A stretch of DNA of 64,000 nucleotides from Apium graveolens (taxonomy: Eukaryota > Streptophyta > Magnoliopsida > Apiales > Apiaceae): positions 65,536,219 to 65,600,218 of the forward strand of contig NC_133657.1 of assembly GCF_009905375.1 (NCBI RefSeq). The letters run 5' to 3'. A program made the translations under genes and the position numbers. Of this stretch, positions 35,377-46,930 are shown piece after piece. The notes beneath the pieces were generated by a model that saw only the letters and a list, made by a program, of their open reading frames with translations, did no database searches and was not told the DNA's origin. The first letter of the stretch is position 1. Every line of letters starts with the position of its first letter.

Positions 35377-38300
35377 TGTAACACCCCCAAATCTGGGGTC
35401 GGGGATTCGACTTGTCACGAGTTCCATTTCCCTTAATAATACTTAATCTTAACAATCAACCAACTACTGCGTACTGTGACCCCACAATACATACACACAT
35501 ACACCACAAGTTATAGTCTCAGAGATGAATACCAAAAATAACACAAGTCATTTTATTCCACAATTTTAAGTCATTACACCTCAAAAGGGTTTCTGAATAA
35601 ATTTACATATTCCTTGCCATTATTACAATTCATAATATACATAAGTCTGGTACATCAATAGTTGAAAGCCTAGCCTATTGGTAGTTCCTACCTCAGCTAC
35701 AACGGCATCAACGCCTACAGGAAACTGCGGAACGTTTCCTATCCGCTCACGAATTGGGAGCTTGGTCCTGTTCATCTTGTCTATCTGTTGTTGTGTGATG
35801 AAAGAAGAAAGCAAGGGTGAGCAACAAGCCCACCAAAATAATATGTATAATGATTAACAATATATGAGCATTCTCATAGTACTCATGAAAGTCTTGGTTA
35901 AGCAGATATGAACCAAGTTTGATATCTTAACGCGACCAAGTCGCAAAATATTCAGTATGTATGTATATATATACTTTTCAAAATCTTGGAAGTCCTCTTC
36001 CATGCATAATATACACAGAGTTCCAGTTTATAACTGTATAAAAATATCGTTGCAAGGTGATCTCATATATCTAACCTCGTCTCAACGTTTTTGTGAAAAT
36101 CTTTGTCATGCATAAGATAATCATTAACCAGATATAAGTTGAAAAGATGAAGTTACAAGATACTCCAATATACTTATATCTTTTCCGAATACTACTTGAA
36201 CTACCACCGTTCAAGGTATAATCAGTTTCAAAAGTTCATCACATAGATGAGACTACAAGATAAGATTTGAATAGATTCAATCTTTGAAATATCATTCAAA
36301 AGAAATGAAGTTACGAGATACTTTATTAAGTCCTGATATATATCCATATATATCTCTCATACATTTCCTGAAAACCTCTGTCATATAAAGTATGAACAGA
36401 GTTGCAATATCCAATGAATTTTGGAAAGAAAAGAATTTTGGCATAAACCCGATATCTTGCTGATCAGGCAAAGATACCAATAAGTAACCTTTTCTACTAG
36501 TAGATGGATGAATCCCCCACCGGTCATCACCCTGGCCTCATTAGGACCTTGTGCTGGACCGCCACCCGGCCTCTTACGCGTTGATGGACTGCCACCCAGC
36601 CACTTACACTTTGATAGACCATACCCCGGCCTGTCGCTTATGCCGACTCAATTAGATGGGTTTACTTCCCGAACGTTGGGTAAGTAATCAATTCATTTGT
36701 CAAAACAGCAACCTCGCTGCGAATATAAAATACACCACAGAGCTGGATCCCTCAATTTTTAAGCGAGTATTTAAATCCCCTTCGAAAGGAAGATCTTAAA
36801 TTTGAAAAAGAGTTTTGGGATCCGCCCTAACTTTTAAAAATTATTTTGAAGACTCGAAAACATTTTTTAAGAATGTTTGGAGTAATGCTGATTTAATAAA
36901 ATAAATCAGTCCCAATATATTAGAAAATATATGAATATTATTACTTAAATAATATTCCCATAAAGAATGATCTTTATAAAAATAATTGAAGTAGAAGTTT
37001 TAACACTCATACTTGAAATGAATATTAAATAACCAAAGATATACTTATACGAAAGTACGATCGTTATTTGAATAATCGAAAATAAGTTTGATTATCGAAA
37101 CATTATTCTTTAATAAAATAAGGAATATTATTTAATAAAAGAAGCGGAGTCATAAGTCCTCGAATGAATATTCAAAATAATATTCATTAAATAAAATAAA
37201 CGAAGTCATAAGTCCTCAGATGAATATTCAAAATAATATTCATTAAATAAAATAAGCGGAGTCATAAGTCCTCGAATGAATATTTAAAATAATATTCATT
37301 AAATAAAATAAAGTTATCGAATAAACTTTATTCGATTAATAGTTTTGAAAACTATATCTATATATATATAAATATTTATATATTATACTCGGGAACATCG
37401 ACTCCCGGTTTAGAAATATGTTCACCTTTGGGTCCCTTATACTAAGGGTATACGCAACTACTGCTTATATCTAGCATAGGTATTATGCAACTTATAAGCA
37501 TTTGAATCAACAATTAGATATCAAGATTACGAAATATACATGCATATATCATATCAGGATGCTCCAATATATCGCAAAATTTGCTAATAACAATCATGCA
37601 CTTATCACAAGATAATGCATTACATATATTTACATCACAACAACAGTATAACGGGTAGAAAACTTGCCTGAGCGACTGGGGGTGGTAAAAGGTCTGGGAC
37701 GAGTCTGGTAACCTATAAATAACATATAAGTTGGAATTAAACCAAAGTCACTTAAGAATCTAGACTTTAACCAATGAGACTCTAACGCTCGCTTTTGCGC
37801 TTAATGATTCACTTAAGTCGCTCGAGTACCCTCGGCTCCATCATTTTTAATAAATTAACCATTAAGAATTTTAAGGAGATTCTTTCGTGAGTACCCTAAA
37901 AACTGCCTAATACACTTTACATAATTGTTTCATACTCCAATTAGTCATTTAAGGGCCTTAACCAAGGTTTTAAAGTAAGGCGAGGGGTAATGGTTCGTTC
38001 GCGAAATGCCGTTACTTAAAACGGTCGGTTCTCCTAAACCGTACATCGGATTCAAGCGAACCACATATCAAAACGAAGCTTACGACATAATCTAACTAAA
38101 CATGGCAAAGTCACAGATTCAATAGTGAGCTCTCTCTCCCGAACACTAAGAACAAGCAGTTGTATGAAATTGGGCATTACGACGACTATATTTACGCGAT
38201 TACCAAGTTTTAAACCACTCCAAACAACCACCATTCAACTCACAACCAACAATACAACCAACCCTCATCCAAACCTTACTACATCAGTCCCGAAACCTCA

Positions 38301-39238
38301 AGATTTTACAATTTATGAAACCCCACACATGAACTACTAGCTATACTTAAGTTTCATTAACTATAAATTAGGTTTTGAAGTTTCTAAAAGTCCGATTGAA
38401 AGAAATATAAAAATGAGGGTCTTACCATGCTTATTTGGACGAGACTTGTGAACAAGAGTTGTAGGCCATCTCAATACCTTTCCAAAGAGATATAGAACAT
38501 ACTATTTGAGTGAGTATTGAAGGAGATATGGTAGTTTGAAGTTGCTGCTCTGGTTTTGGCCGAGAGCTTTTGTTCTTGGAAAGCAAAAGTCAACTTCTAA
38601 TTTGTGTTTTGTGATTTGTTTTGCCTTGGCTTGGTTGCTACCTTTTGTTTGTTAATTAAATTGTTACCATGGTAAAAATTGTGTGGCTCACAATCAACCA
38701 ACCAATCCTTCCCACTTTGTCATGCTCATGTCATCTGCTTATGTCATCTTGTTACACTTGTCTTCCTCTTGTTGGTGTGATGACATCATCGTCCATTAAC
38801 CTCTTTGATTAACCCCTAATTACTTGGCTAATGACCGATGATCTGTTATACGGTTCGCTTAACTTTCGTTCTCGTTTATCGTTTGAGGGATCATACCCGG
38901 GATCTTATTACTTGGGTTCCCCTAAACCTTTCTCAATATTTTATATTCCTTTTATGATCCTCTCTTATGATCCTTGAATTAAATCCTTTTAATCATGTTA
39001 CCTTATACTCAATTCTTTCGGTATCTGGTGGATTTTCGGGAAAAATCAAAGTGTTCGAATTTGGATTCTGACGATCTTTATATACACTTATTTACTTTAT
39101 GGAATACTAATATGATCTTAGAATTTCCATAACAGTACTCCTATATAGCGTGGTCTGATAATTTTCCTTAATCAGCATCATCAGCAAAAGTTACTATTCA
39201 TCCGTGTTTCAAAAATTCCAAAAAATGGGATTATTACA
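35377..39238 (-). repeat. 5' LTR of G2 (3862 bp)
   Basis: Second copy of the G2 LTR, beginning TGTAACACCCCC on the plus strand and ending GGATTATTACA before AGCCA. It lacks about 220 bases around 38367 that the other LTR keeps, and has an extra ~170 bases before its tandem repeats. Confidence 0.9.
37154..37313. repeat. 56-bp tandem repeat in G2 LTR (right)
   Basis: The same 56-base unit as at 27483, two full copies (37154-37209, 37210-37265) and a partial third. Confidence 0.9.
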
Positions 39239-42200
39239 AGCCATCTCTGGAACTCAAGTGCTGGAGTTTTGGAGAAGTGGCATGCATGATGATGGTGGTG
39301 CCAATGGGTCCCCAAGTATTGTCTTTACTACAGGGGAGGATGCTCATGTGGTGACTTTGGCCACATTTTGACAAGCACTTCATCTGCCAGATAACTGCAC
39401 ATTTTCAATAGTTGAAGAGCCAGTTCTTCAACAACTAATGGCCAATCTGGGCTATGAGAAAACTCTGGCAAAGCTGGGACAGTTGAAGAGACCCTACATA
39501 AGGAGGGAATGGAGTTTCTTCTTTGACTGTATCACCAGGACTTTTGCAAATAAGTGTTCCAATTTTGATGCAATTCCTATCGAAGTCAGCAAATTGGGTA
39601 TGCTTTAATTACTCAATCTCATTTTGATTATGCTAGTGCTATACTAGGTTTTGTTGGTGATAGGATGACAGAAGATAGAAATACAGTCTATTTTGCTAGA
39701 TTCTATCAGCTATTATACATTTTTTGTTGCTCTGATGCATCACAACTTGAAAGTGAGTTAATTTCACCTTTTAAACTTGCTAAGAGAGCATTTACTGACT
39801 TATTATCTAGTGATAATAAGAAAACTGTTTTGAGACTCCTCCAAATTCCTACATCTGTCAAACAGTTTTTGGTAAACTCTGACCCAAACACATACACCTC
39901 CATATATACTGATGTCCATCCAACCCAACCTCCATCAGCACCTACCACCACTACACAAACACCTCAAACTTCTCAACCTCAACCAACTCAACCCTCCATC
40001 AGGACATATTTCAAACCAACACAATCATCTCAACCTCAACCATCAGCACATACCATCAGACCTTCATCTTCCAGGCCAAAAAGGGCTCAATCTGTTCCTA
40101 AATCTCCAATAAAGAGAAGAAGGATGCTTTTAAGGGATGAGTCTGATGATGAGGAGGAAGCACAGGTTCATGCATCAGAACCTATGACAGTTGAAGCTAA
40201 AATAGTGGATTTTCAGAAAGCAACTACAGTTGAAGGTTCTGATACCTTGAAGAGGAAAAGAACTTTAAAATATGATGATAAAGAAACTCCTTCATTGGCA
40301 AGGAGGTTAAAGAAAATGAGGGCTAAGAGGCATTTGGCTAAGCCTCCATCAGAAGATACTGAAGAAGCTGAGGAAGGAGATCGGGAATCTCTGATTTCAA
40401 AAGAGCCAATTATCATTGAATCTCTGCCACCTCCAGCTAAAGACCAATACACCGTTCCTGATACAGTGGTTACACCTCCAGTCTCTCCTCTTCATGAAGA
40501 TATTACAGTTGAAGATTCAGGCTTAAGTCCTGCAATTGACATCAACAGGCTGCACACTCCTACCATTCTATATTTGGAAGCTCCACAGCAGCTCAGATAT
40601 CTCCAACTCATTCTCCAATCTTAAATGCTGATGCTGAGATACCATCTACACTAATTCTGGATCAAGAACCTGAAGATCAGAATTTAGATGAAGTTGAATC
40701 AGAAACTCCTATAGCCTCACACACTGTTGTATTATCAGAGGATAATGAGTCTTGTTCAAGCTATGGAGCCAGTGTTTCAGTTCATACTCCAGCTCCTGTA
40801 CTTGGAAAGGAAGCATTGGTCAAGCAGTTTGTTGAGCAAGCTACACCTGTATCTTGGGATGAAACTCATAGAGGAGTAGAGTGAACCAAGTAGTGGAATG
40901 ATTCTGATTTCATTCCAAGCTCTAAAGTTCTGACAGAGCACATTGCTAAAGCTGATGAGCTTGTGATAAATTCTGATATCAAGACACAACTCAAGATCAC
41001 TGCTCTATCTACCAAGAACCTTCAAGGTCTAAACTCACAAACTCAAGAAAAGGTTGATAAGCTTCTTGAAAAAGCTGAAAAGATAGAAATGGAGACCAAG
41101 ATTGACAAAAAGAGGTTTATCAGACCTATTTCTGAAAAGGTAGAAGCAATTGAGAAAGCTCAGAAGAAGCAACAGGCCCAAATCTCTGAGGTTCTGGAAA
41201 ATCAAGCTTCTCAACAGGCTCAATTGAATGATATTCAATCTTCAGTGGAACTTCTTCTCTCACTCCTATTATCAGATGATGCCAAAAAAGGGGAGAAGAT
41301 AGTTAAGTCCAAATGCTCTAATGATCAAATACCGAAGAAGAAAGATGATGAAGCTGATGACCAGGGAAACCCTAGCAAGGGTATAGGTCAAGTTCAAAGT
41401 AAAGGGCAGAGCAACAAGGTTTCTTCAAGGAAACTAATTACTGAAGCAAGAAAATCTTCTACTCAAAAGAAGACAAGTTCTGAAGCTGCTCACACTCAAA
41501 ATCTGATAGCAAGTACTGAAACTCAAAATCTGATATCAAGTTGTGATGAGCAAAGTCTGATGACAAAGCCTGATGTTCTGATACAAGATGGAAGTCAAGA
41601 TTCTCAAAAGTTCATGCGAACTCTGAAGTTAAAGAGGAAGCAGACTACTGTCTACTACAAGGATCCCAAGATTCAGACACTTGATAAGGAAATTGCTAGA
41701 AGATTATTTATGAAGTATAATCTAGGAATGGATTTGGAAAATCTCAAGGAGGAAGAAGCTAGAAAAGAAAAACCTAAAACCTAAAGCTGAAAAGAAAAAC
41801 CTAAAGCCAAAAGTTTCTGCTGCAAATAAACCTCCAAGGCCTAAGGTAAAAGGCATTGTGATCAAGGAGAAATCAAATACCGAGGCATCAAAGCCCAAAA
41901 CAAGATCACAATCTTAGATTGATCCCAAAGACAAAGGGAAAGGAAAAGTTGATGAACCAACTAAGCCACTGGAGATGAAAATTCATCAAATTCTGATAAA
42001 GCCAGTATGTAAAATGGTTCAATTTACTGATGATATTCTTGCTGAAGATAAAGATGTTCAAACTCTGAAAAGAAAGAAGATTTCTGAAGAATCAAAGACA
42101 ACCTCTGGTAAAGAACAACAAGCTATAACTGAAACAACAAATTCTGATAAAGTCATCAAGTCAACCTCTGACAGTGCTCAAGTTGATTTAGATAAGATGG

Positions 42201-43000
42201 AAGTAGCTGATAAAAAGAAACTTCTGTGGAAAAATTTTAAACCATCAGATCCAAAGAAAAGCCGATTGTTGTCTACTTTCATGACTATTGGGTTAAATGC
42301 TAGAGAACCAGGAGACAGGGCTGGACTAGATTCTGATGAAGCAAAGATCAAAACAGGAGTTGAAGTTGCTACTAGAGATCCATTTCTATTAACTGACAAA
42401 CCTCTTGAAGATGTTACACAGAAACACCTTGATAAGGTTATCTCTGTTCAAGTGGTACTGGATGCTCATGACAAGCACAATGTTAAGGAAAATCTGATTT
42501 TATTTCTTGAAGATGGAAGGACACAACAGATGTCAGAATCAGATATGCTGAACAAATCATTGAAAGAACTTCAATTCTTTCATTACCTTTTAGAGGTAAA
42601 GTCTAATATTACCAGGAGATGGTTAAACTTCATATTGAAGACCATCAGAGATAAAGCAAGAAACTCTGGTTCAAGAATTACAGAATTCATTCCTAATATT
42701 ATTGAAGATGATGGAAGTGAAACTCGAATGAAAAAGAATTCTGCTAAGCTTGAAGTGTTACTGAATGAGAAATATCTGTGCTACAATGAAGATTCTTCTC
42801 ATCCTAGGGTAATAAGACCGAATGATGATTTAGAAAGAAACCATATCTTTTCTTTAAGGACTGCAATCTACCAGATTGGAAGTTAGCATGAAGAGATGAA
42901 GCAAGTCAAGACTACAATGTCTCAAGTCCTGAGGATTAAAGAAGAAAAGCTGATATCAAGCTTTGTTAAGAATTATTATGGATTCAGATTGACTCAGTGA
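39239..43000 (+). pseudogene. Extra post-pol ORF of element B, main part
   Basis: Continues from 25881. A folded N-terminal domain (IVFTTGEDAHVVTLATF, LGYEKTLAKLGQLKRPYIRR, EWSFFFDCITRTF) matches the spacing of the domain in A. Next come a Pro/Thr/Gln-rich linker (39900-40080), Lys/Arg-rich basic segments (40090-40330), coiled-coil helices (40960-41290, NQASQQAQLNDIQSSVELLL, DDAKKGEK), a Lys/Ser-rich stretch and a globular end (42200-42880). Breaks: TGA 39369 (a CGA-to-TGA change), frameshift ~39597, frameshift ~40585, stops ~40882 and ~40891, frameshift ~41780 and a stop at 42884; the natural end is probably TGA 42998. C has the same order of parts. No membrane segment seen. Confidence 0.75.
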
Positions 43001-43127
43001 GATTGGTAAAAGCTACAAGGACTGTAAGTTGTAGTTAGTTATCTAGTTAAACTCTTATTGTATTTGTACTTAAATGTTTTTGACATCATCAAATCTATTA
43101 ACTTGTATATTTTGCATAATTTACAAG

Positions 43128-43138
43128 TTGGGGGAGAT
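43128..43138 (+). other. Polypurine tract of element B
   Basis: TTGGGGGAGAT directly precedes the LTR start TGTTAGATAT, identical to the tract of element A. Confidence 0.85.
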
Positions 43139-43204
43139 TGTTAGATATATTTGAGATGTCATGTCTAATATGATTCATGTTTAGTTTTACAAATCTTAAC
43201 AAAC

Positions 43205-43300
43205 ATGACATATCAGGACTTACTGAAATCAGGACTTACTGGAAGTCAGAACTTAATATCAGAACTTAAGGTTATATCAGAACTTAAGTGCGGGAAGACT
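43205..43300. repeat. ATCAGAACTTA motif cluster in LTR B
   Basis: Five copies of ATCAGRACTTA or close variants in 95 bases. The motif is the complement of the TTCTGAT motif in the post-pol spacer and integrase hinge of the same element. Element C has the corresponding cluster in its LTRs (51630-51770, 62575-62715). Confidence 0.8.
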
Positions 43301-43451
43301 TTCATATAAAGAAGATCGAGACTAAAACAAAAGAAGATATGCATGGAAAGAGCTACAAAACTGGAAGACTTGTAGAAGATATCTGATTGATATATTTTAG
43401 GAGACATAATTATATTCCATATCAATTAGAAGTTATATTGTAACTGTGTAC

Positions 43452-43459
43452 TATATAAA
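43452..43459 (+). promoter_or_regulatory. TATA-like box in LTR B
   Basis: TATATAAA followed by CACAGACG. The equivalent sequence lies in both LTRs of C (51440-51447 and 62385-62392 on the minus strand). Expected start of the element transcript about 30 bases downstream; inferred. Confidence 0.5.
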
Positions 43460-43891
43460 CACAGACGTAGGTTTACACTATATGTGTTATCATTATCGAG
43501 AAGATTATACATTATAACCTAGCAGCTCTTAGTGATATTTGTTCATCACTGAGAGAGAACAACAGTTCTTATTGTAACAGAGTTTATTCAATATACTTGA
43601 TCTTTGTTACATACTTGTGTTAAATCGATTTGATTGTATTAACACTGTATTCAACCCCCTTCTACAGTGTTGTGTGACCTAACATTATAAAATTGTCGGA
43701 AACAAATGCCTCTTTAGTTTGAGTATTTCAAGTCACGTGAGGTATAATGTTTGTTTAAAATAATATAAAATAATAATAAGCTATATCATAGAAAATAAAA
43801 TATAAAATAATGTTTTGAATATCATCGGTTATCATATTTAGGCCAAAAGCCCATTTGTATTTGAACTTGACTGTTTGGCAACTGCAATGAG

Positions 43892-44627
43892 CAGAGCCGT
43901 GCCTGAGATTTCACGTGCCCTATGCAAATTAAAAAAATGTACCCCAAGTCCTAACAATAAAAAATATTAGAAAATACATACAATAATAAAATATTATTAA
44001 AAATTATTTTTTAATATAATTAAAATTAATTTAAAATTTAAAAAATATTACAAGTACATAAAGATAAATGATTATAAACAAGAAAATGATCACATAAAAC
44101 CTAATTTATATGTGTAATTATTTAAATCTATATACAAATATTAATTCATTAACTAAAAATTTGAATTAAAAATTTATTGAATATATGTAAATACTATCAT
44201 AATTTAAAATAAACTAATTACCTAAAAACGGTATCATTTAAAAAACAATATAATATACAGGTTATTTAAGAAAAAAATATTATTCCACTTATATTTTATT
44301 ATCGAGACTAGTAGTCTATAGTATTTATAAAAAAATAGCATTCTTATTCCCCTAGTAATTTTTCCTAATTTTTTTGTAACTTATTTAATATTTAGGATAA
44401 TTTGTTTTTTTATGATTTTGCTCAAGATAATAATTTATAATTATTTAATAATTACTATTTTCTAACCTTACTTCTATTTGTTTTTTATTAGAAAAGAAAG
44501 TTATACATTATTTTTATTTTTTCAAATAAAGAATATATATATATACACTTGAATCTAAAAAATGTGCCCCTCAAATTTTTGGGTACTGTTCCGTTGAACA
44601 CTTGGAACACCCTCAGGCACGGCTCTG
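43892..44627. mobile_element. Non-autonomous hAT-like element (736 bp)
   Basis: Perfect 16-base terminal inverted repeats CAGAGCCGTGCCTGAG and CTCAGGCACGGCTCTG, starting with the CAGAG typical of hAT ends. They are flanked by GCAATGAG (43884-43891) and ACAATGAG (44628-44635), an 8-base target duplication with one mismatch. The interior is AT-rich with no coding frame, so it would depend on a transposase made elsewhere. Confidence 0.85.
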
Positions 44628-44779
44628 ACAATGAGATGGCCATTTCTCACCGAATATGATGAAAAATAGAAAGTGAGCTGAAGGGCACATTCACGTTTTC
44701 ATCCCATGTTTCTACTTTTTGTGATACGGAATGTCTAATTATCATATCTCGTTCTCCTATCTTTCATTCTCTAATTATA

Positions 44780-45187
44780 ACTAACTTAAATTCCGTGAGA
44801 TGCACGGGTTCCCGTTAATATTTAAAATTTTTATTTGTCCCGTCATATTATGTTTTTAAAATATTTGTATAAATGTATAATGATTATAAATTTATAATAA
44901 AAATAATATGATAACTTGTGGTCGCAATTTAGTAGAATAAGTAGAGTAGTTTAACACTTTAGTAGTTTAGCGAATATATAATACTATTTATTTATTTTTT
45001 AATTTTTAATAATAGGATAAGTTGTGGTCATAGTTTAGTAGGATAAGTAGACTATTATTAGTAATTTAATAATTTAGTAGTTTATTGGATATATAACACT
45101 ATTTATTTATTTTTGTAATAATCAAAATTAGGGGATAACTGTTGAACCAAATAATACCCCATTCCGGTTATTATATTATAATATAGA
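44780..45187 (-). mobile_element. Probable non-autonomous Helitron
   Basis: Read on the minus strand it begins TCTATATTATAATATAAT, a form common at plant Helitron 5' ends. Near the other end it has the hairpin CCGTG-CATCT-CACGG (44793-44807). A clear CTRR terminus is not present, so the 3' boundary is uncertain. No coding frame. Confidence 0.4.
44910..45121. repeat. 106-bp tandem duplication
   Basis: Two diverged copies of about 106 bases (from 44910 and from 45016), each starting GATAASTTGTGGTC and running through TTTAGTAG and ACTATTTATTTATT, inside the probable Helitron. Confidence 0.75.
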
Positions 45188-45892
45188 TACGTAACGAAAC
45201 TTGATGAGATTGCTGCTCATTTTACATAAATATTGTAATTTTTACTCTAATTTTTTATTTTTAGTAATTTGTATTTAATATTTTATAGTAATGTATTAAA
45301 TTAATATATTAAAAAATTTAATTATTTTAGAGAAATGATAACTTATAGGTTACCATTTATCAAACATATCACCAACTTAAAAATAAATTATCCAAATACC
45401 TAAATCACTTGTAAGTAATAATTTACAACTTATAAGTAAAATTATCTAAACACCCAAATCACTTATAAGTTACGATGTTCATATCACTTATATGACACTT
45501 TTCAATTTAGGTCATAAGTTACATTTTTTAAGAAATCCCGACGGGCCCAATGTAATGCAGAATTGGTCGTTATATATTAAAAATAATATTTTATTACTAA
45601 TAATAAAATATAAATTGTGAGTTGCAATACAAGAAATCTAAAATATCAATTAAAAATGATAAAATTTATAAGTTGGAACATTATAGAGAATTGTAGCGGT
45701 TCTACAAATATAGCCAACCAAGCTAGGTTATCTATACTTTTTTTCTAAGTGCTTGTGGTTGGAGATGGTGATTATTTATTTTGGTTGGCTAATTATATTA
45801 TCACGTAGAATTTAGTAAAGGGTTTTGAGTGCATTGGAGATGATTTAGGATCTTTTTTTTGCTTTTTAACCTTTTTACCACGTGTGTCCTTG
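45188..45892. other. AT-rich intergenic stretch
   Basis: No gene seen. Several copies of the palindrome ACTTATAAGT or near forms lie at 45400-45530. A 10-base inverted repeat (AGCCAACCAA 45712-45721, TTGGTTGGCT 45781-45790) may be the core of a small MITE, but no target duplication could be fixed. Confidence 0.5.
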
Positions 45893-46450
45893 CACTACAA
45901 GAAACACGACCTTTATCGACCGCCAAATCATTTGTAATAAGGCCAAAATCGGTCGATATTCACGAATATCGACCGAAACCAAAAGGGGCGGATTAACTCT
46001 GGTCGCTATTTAATTTTTTGGTCAAATTTTATATTGACTGATACGTGTACATGCCACGTTTCGGGCCCCCATATGATGTGACTTGCCCCACTGTCTAACA
46101 TGTCAGTGCCATGTGGCTCTGTGGGCCCACATACACGTGGCTTGCACCTCAATTTAGCACACGAGCACCTACTTGTTATTCATACCATTTTTCGGTCATT
46201 TTAAATGTATTACGACTATATGTCGGTTAATATAGTTGGTCAGTATAAGAAGCAACTCAATTGGTCGTTATCAGTCCAGAGACTTTTTGGGGTAAAACCC
46301 AATAACGACCAACCCTTATCGAGCGGGTTGGAAATAGGCGGTCATTTTTCTTATAAATGTGATCGTTATTGTATGAATAAGGTTGGATTTGTTTGCCTAA
46401 AAAAACAATTGTGGTCGTTATTGTTGCCGTCGTCCAGAATTGTCTACAGC
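45893..46450 (+). mobile_element. CACTA-type transposon end
   Basis: CACTACAAGAAACACG at 45893 is the usual terminus of plant CACTA (En/Spm) elements. It is followed by repeated subterminal motifs of the TATCGACC/GGTCGATA/GGTCGTTAT type on both strands (45908-46430), as expected for transposase binding sites. The matching inverted end (CTTGTAGTG) was not found in the window, so the element is truncated or rearranged. Confidence 0.65.
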
Positions 46451-46930
46451 TTTTTTCCCCTGCTGCCCAGAAAAATAAATGCACGATACGGAAAATGGAA
46501 AAATATGTACAAAAAAAACTATCAAAAAATTCTTACATCTTCATGCTCTATAAAAGCTTTTGAACCGCCGCTATGCTTTGTTTTTTGCTTCTTCCGATTT
46601 TCGGCTGCAACAATTGAGCGATGTTGGTGGGATGAACTTTGCCAATGGTTCATCGCATCCTTCGACAATTCATCATCTCAATCACCGAGATTGACCTCCA
46701 ACAGCAATAAACCCTTATTATCGGCATCATCGTATGCCTTTAATTTCATCTTGTTCATATTTTTTGATTCTTCATGTGTGTTTCAGGATCATTGTAAATT
46801 TTGATCTTGTTGAGACTCTTGTATGGGTTATAATACTGAGGTAAGTTGTTAATCCAATTATGATGTTCAAAATATGATGAAATACATACACACACATTAT
46901 ATATATACCTATATATATATATAGAGAGAG
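46451..46930. other. Sequence following the CACTA end, no gene assigned
   Basis: Contains CTATAAAAG (46548-46556), a TATA-like box. A plus-strand open frame (46205-46804) overlaps the CACTA subterminal repeats and has no recognisable domain; I do not call it a gene. A (TA)n/(GA)n microsatellite ends the stretch (46898-46934). Confidence 0.4.

Larger units (their letters stand above)
25882..39238 (-). mobile_element. Gypsy chromovirus G2 (Tekay/Del-like), decayed internal domain
   Basis: A 13.36-kb element flanked by AGCCA at 25877-25881 and 39239-39243. Read on the minus strand, the 5' LTR is 39238-35377, the primer site 35372-35361, the purine tract just right of 29798 and the 3' LTR 29798-25882. 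Internal remnants on the minus strand include RNase H, the RNase H-integrase spacer, integrase C-terminus and chromodomain. Their order and spacing are disturbed, and about 3 kb is unrecognised. Confidence 0.9.
5574..43684 (+). mobile_element. Copia element B (SIRE/Maximus-like), split by G1 and G2
   Basis: One copia element can be followed across two insertions: partial 5' LTR, primer site, gag, protease, integrase, RT, RNase H (interrupted at 11160 by G1, resumes at 24007), spacer, extra ORF (interrupted at 25882 by G2, resumes at 39239), purine tract and 3' LTR. Removing the two gypsy elements and one copy of each 5-base duplication restores reading across both junctions, as judged against element C. 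The 5' LTR lacks about 330 bases compared with the 3' LTR because element A abuts it. Over the ~216 bases present in both, I count about 7 differences by eye. TTATA at 43685-43689 would be the right target duplication; the left copy is outside the window. Confidence 0.85.
43139..43684 (+). repeat. 3' LTR of element B (546 bp)
   Basis: Begins TGTTAGATATATTTG and ends GTGACCTAACA. Its first third holds five close copies of a TCAGAACTTA/TCAGGACTTA motif (43205-43300). TATATAAA lies at 43452-43459. The last 216 bases match the partial 5' LTR. It is related to, but distinct from, the LTRs of C. Confidence 0.9.

Noticed and set aside
25725..43000. Calling the extra ORF an envelope gene
   Set aside because: No signal peptide, membrane span or fusion-peptide-like segment is visible in any of the three copies.
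46205..46804. 199-codon plus-strand open frame as a host gene
   Set aside because: It overlaps CACTA subterminal repeats, has no recognisable domain and shows no conservation signal I can see.
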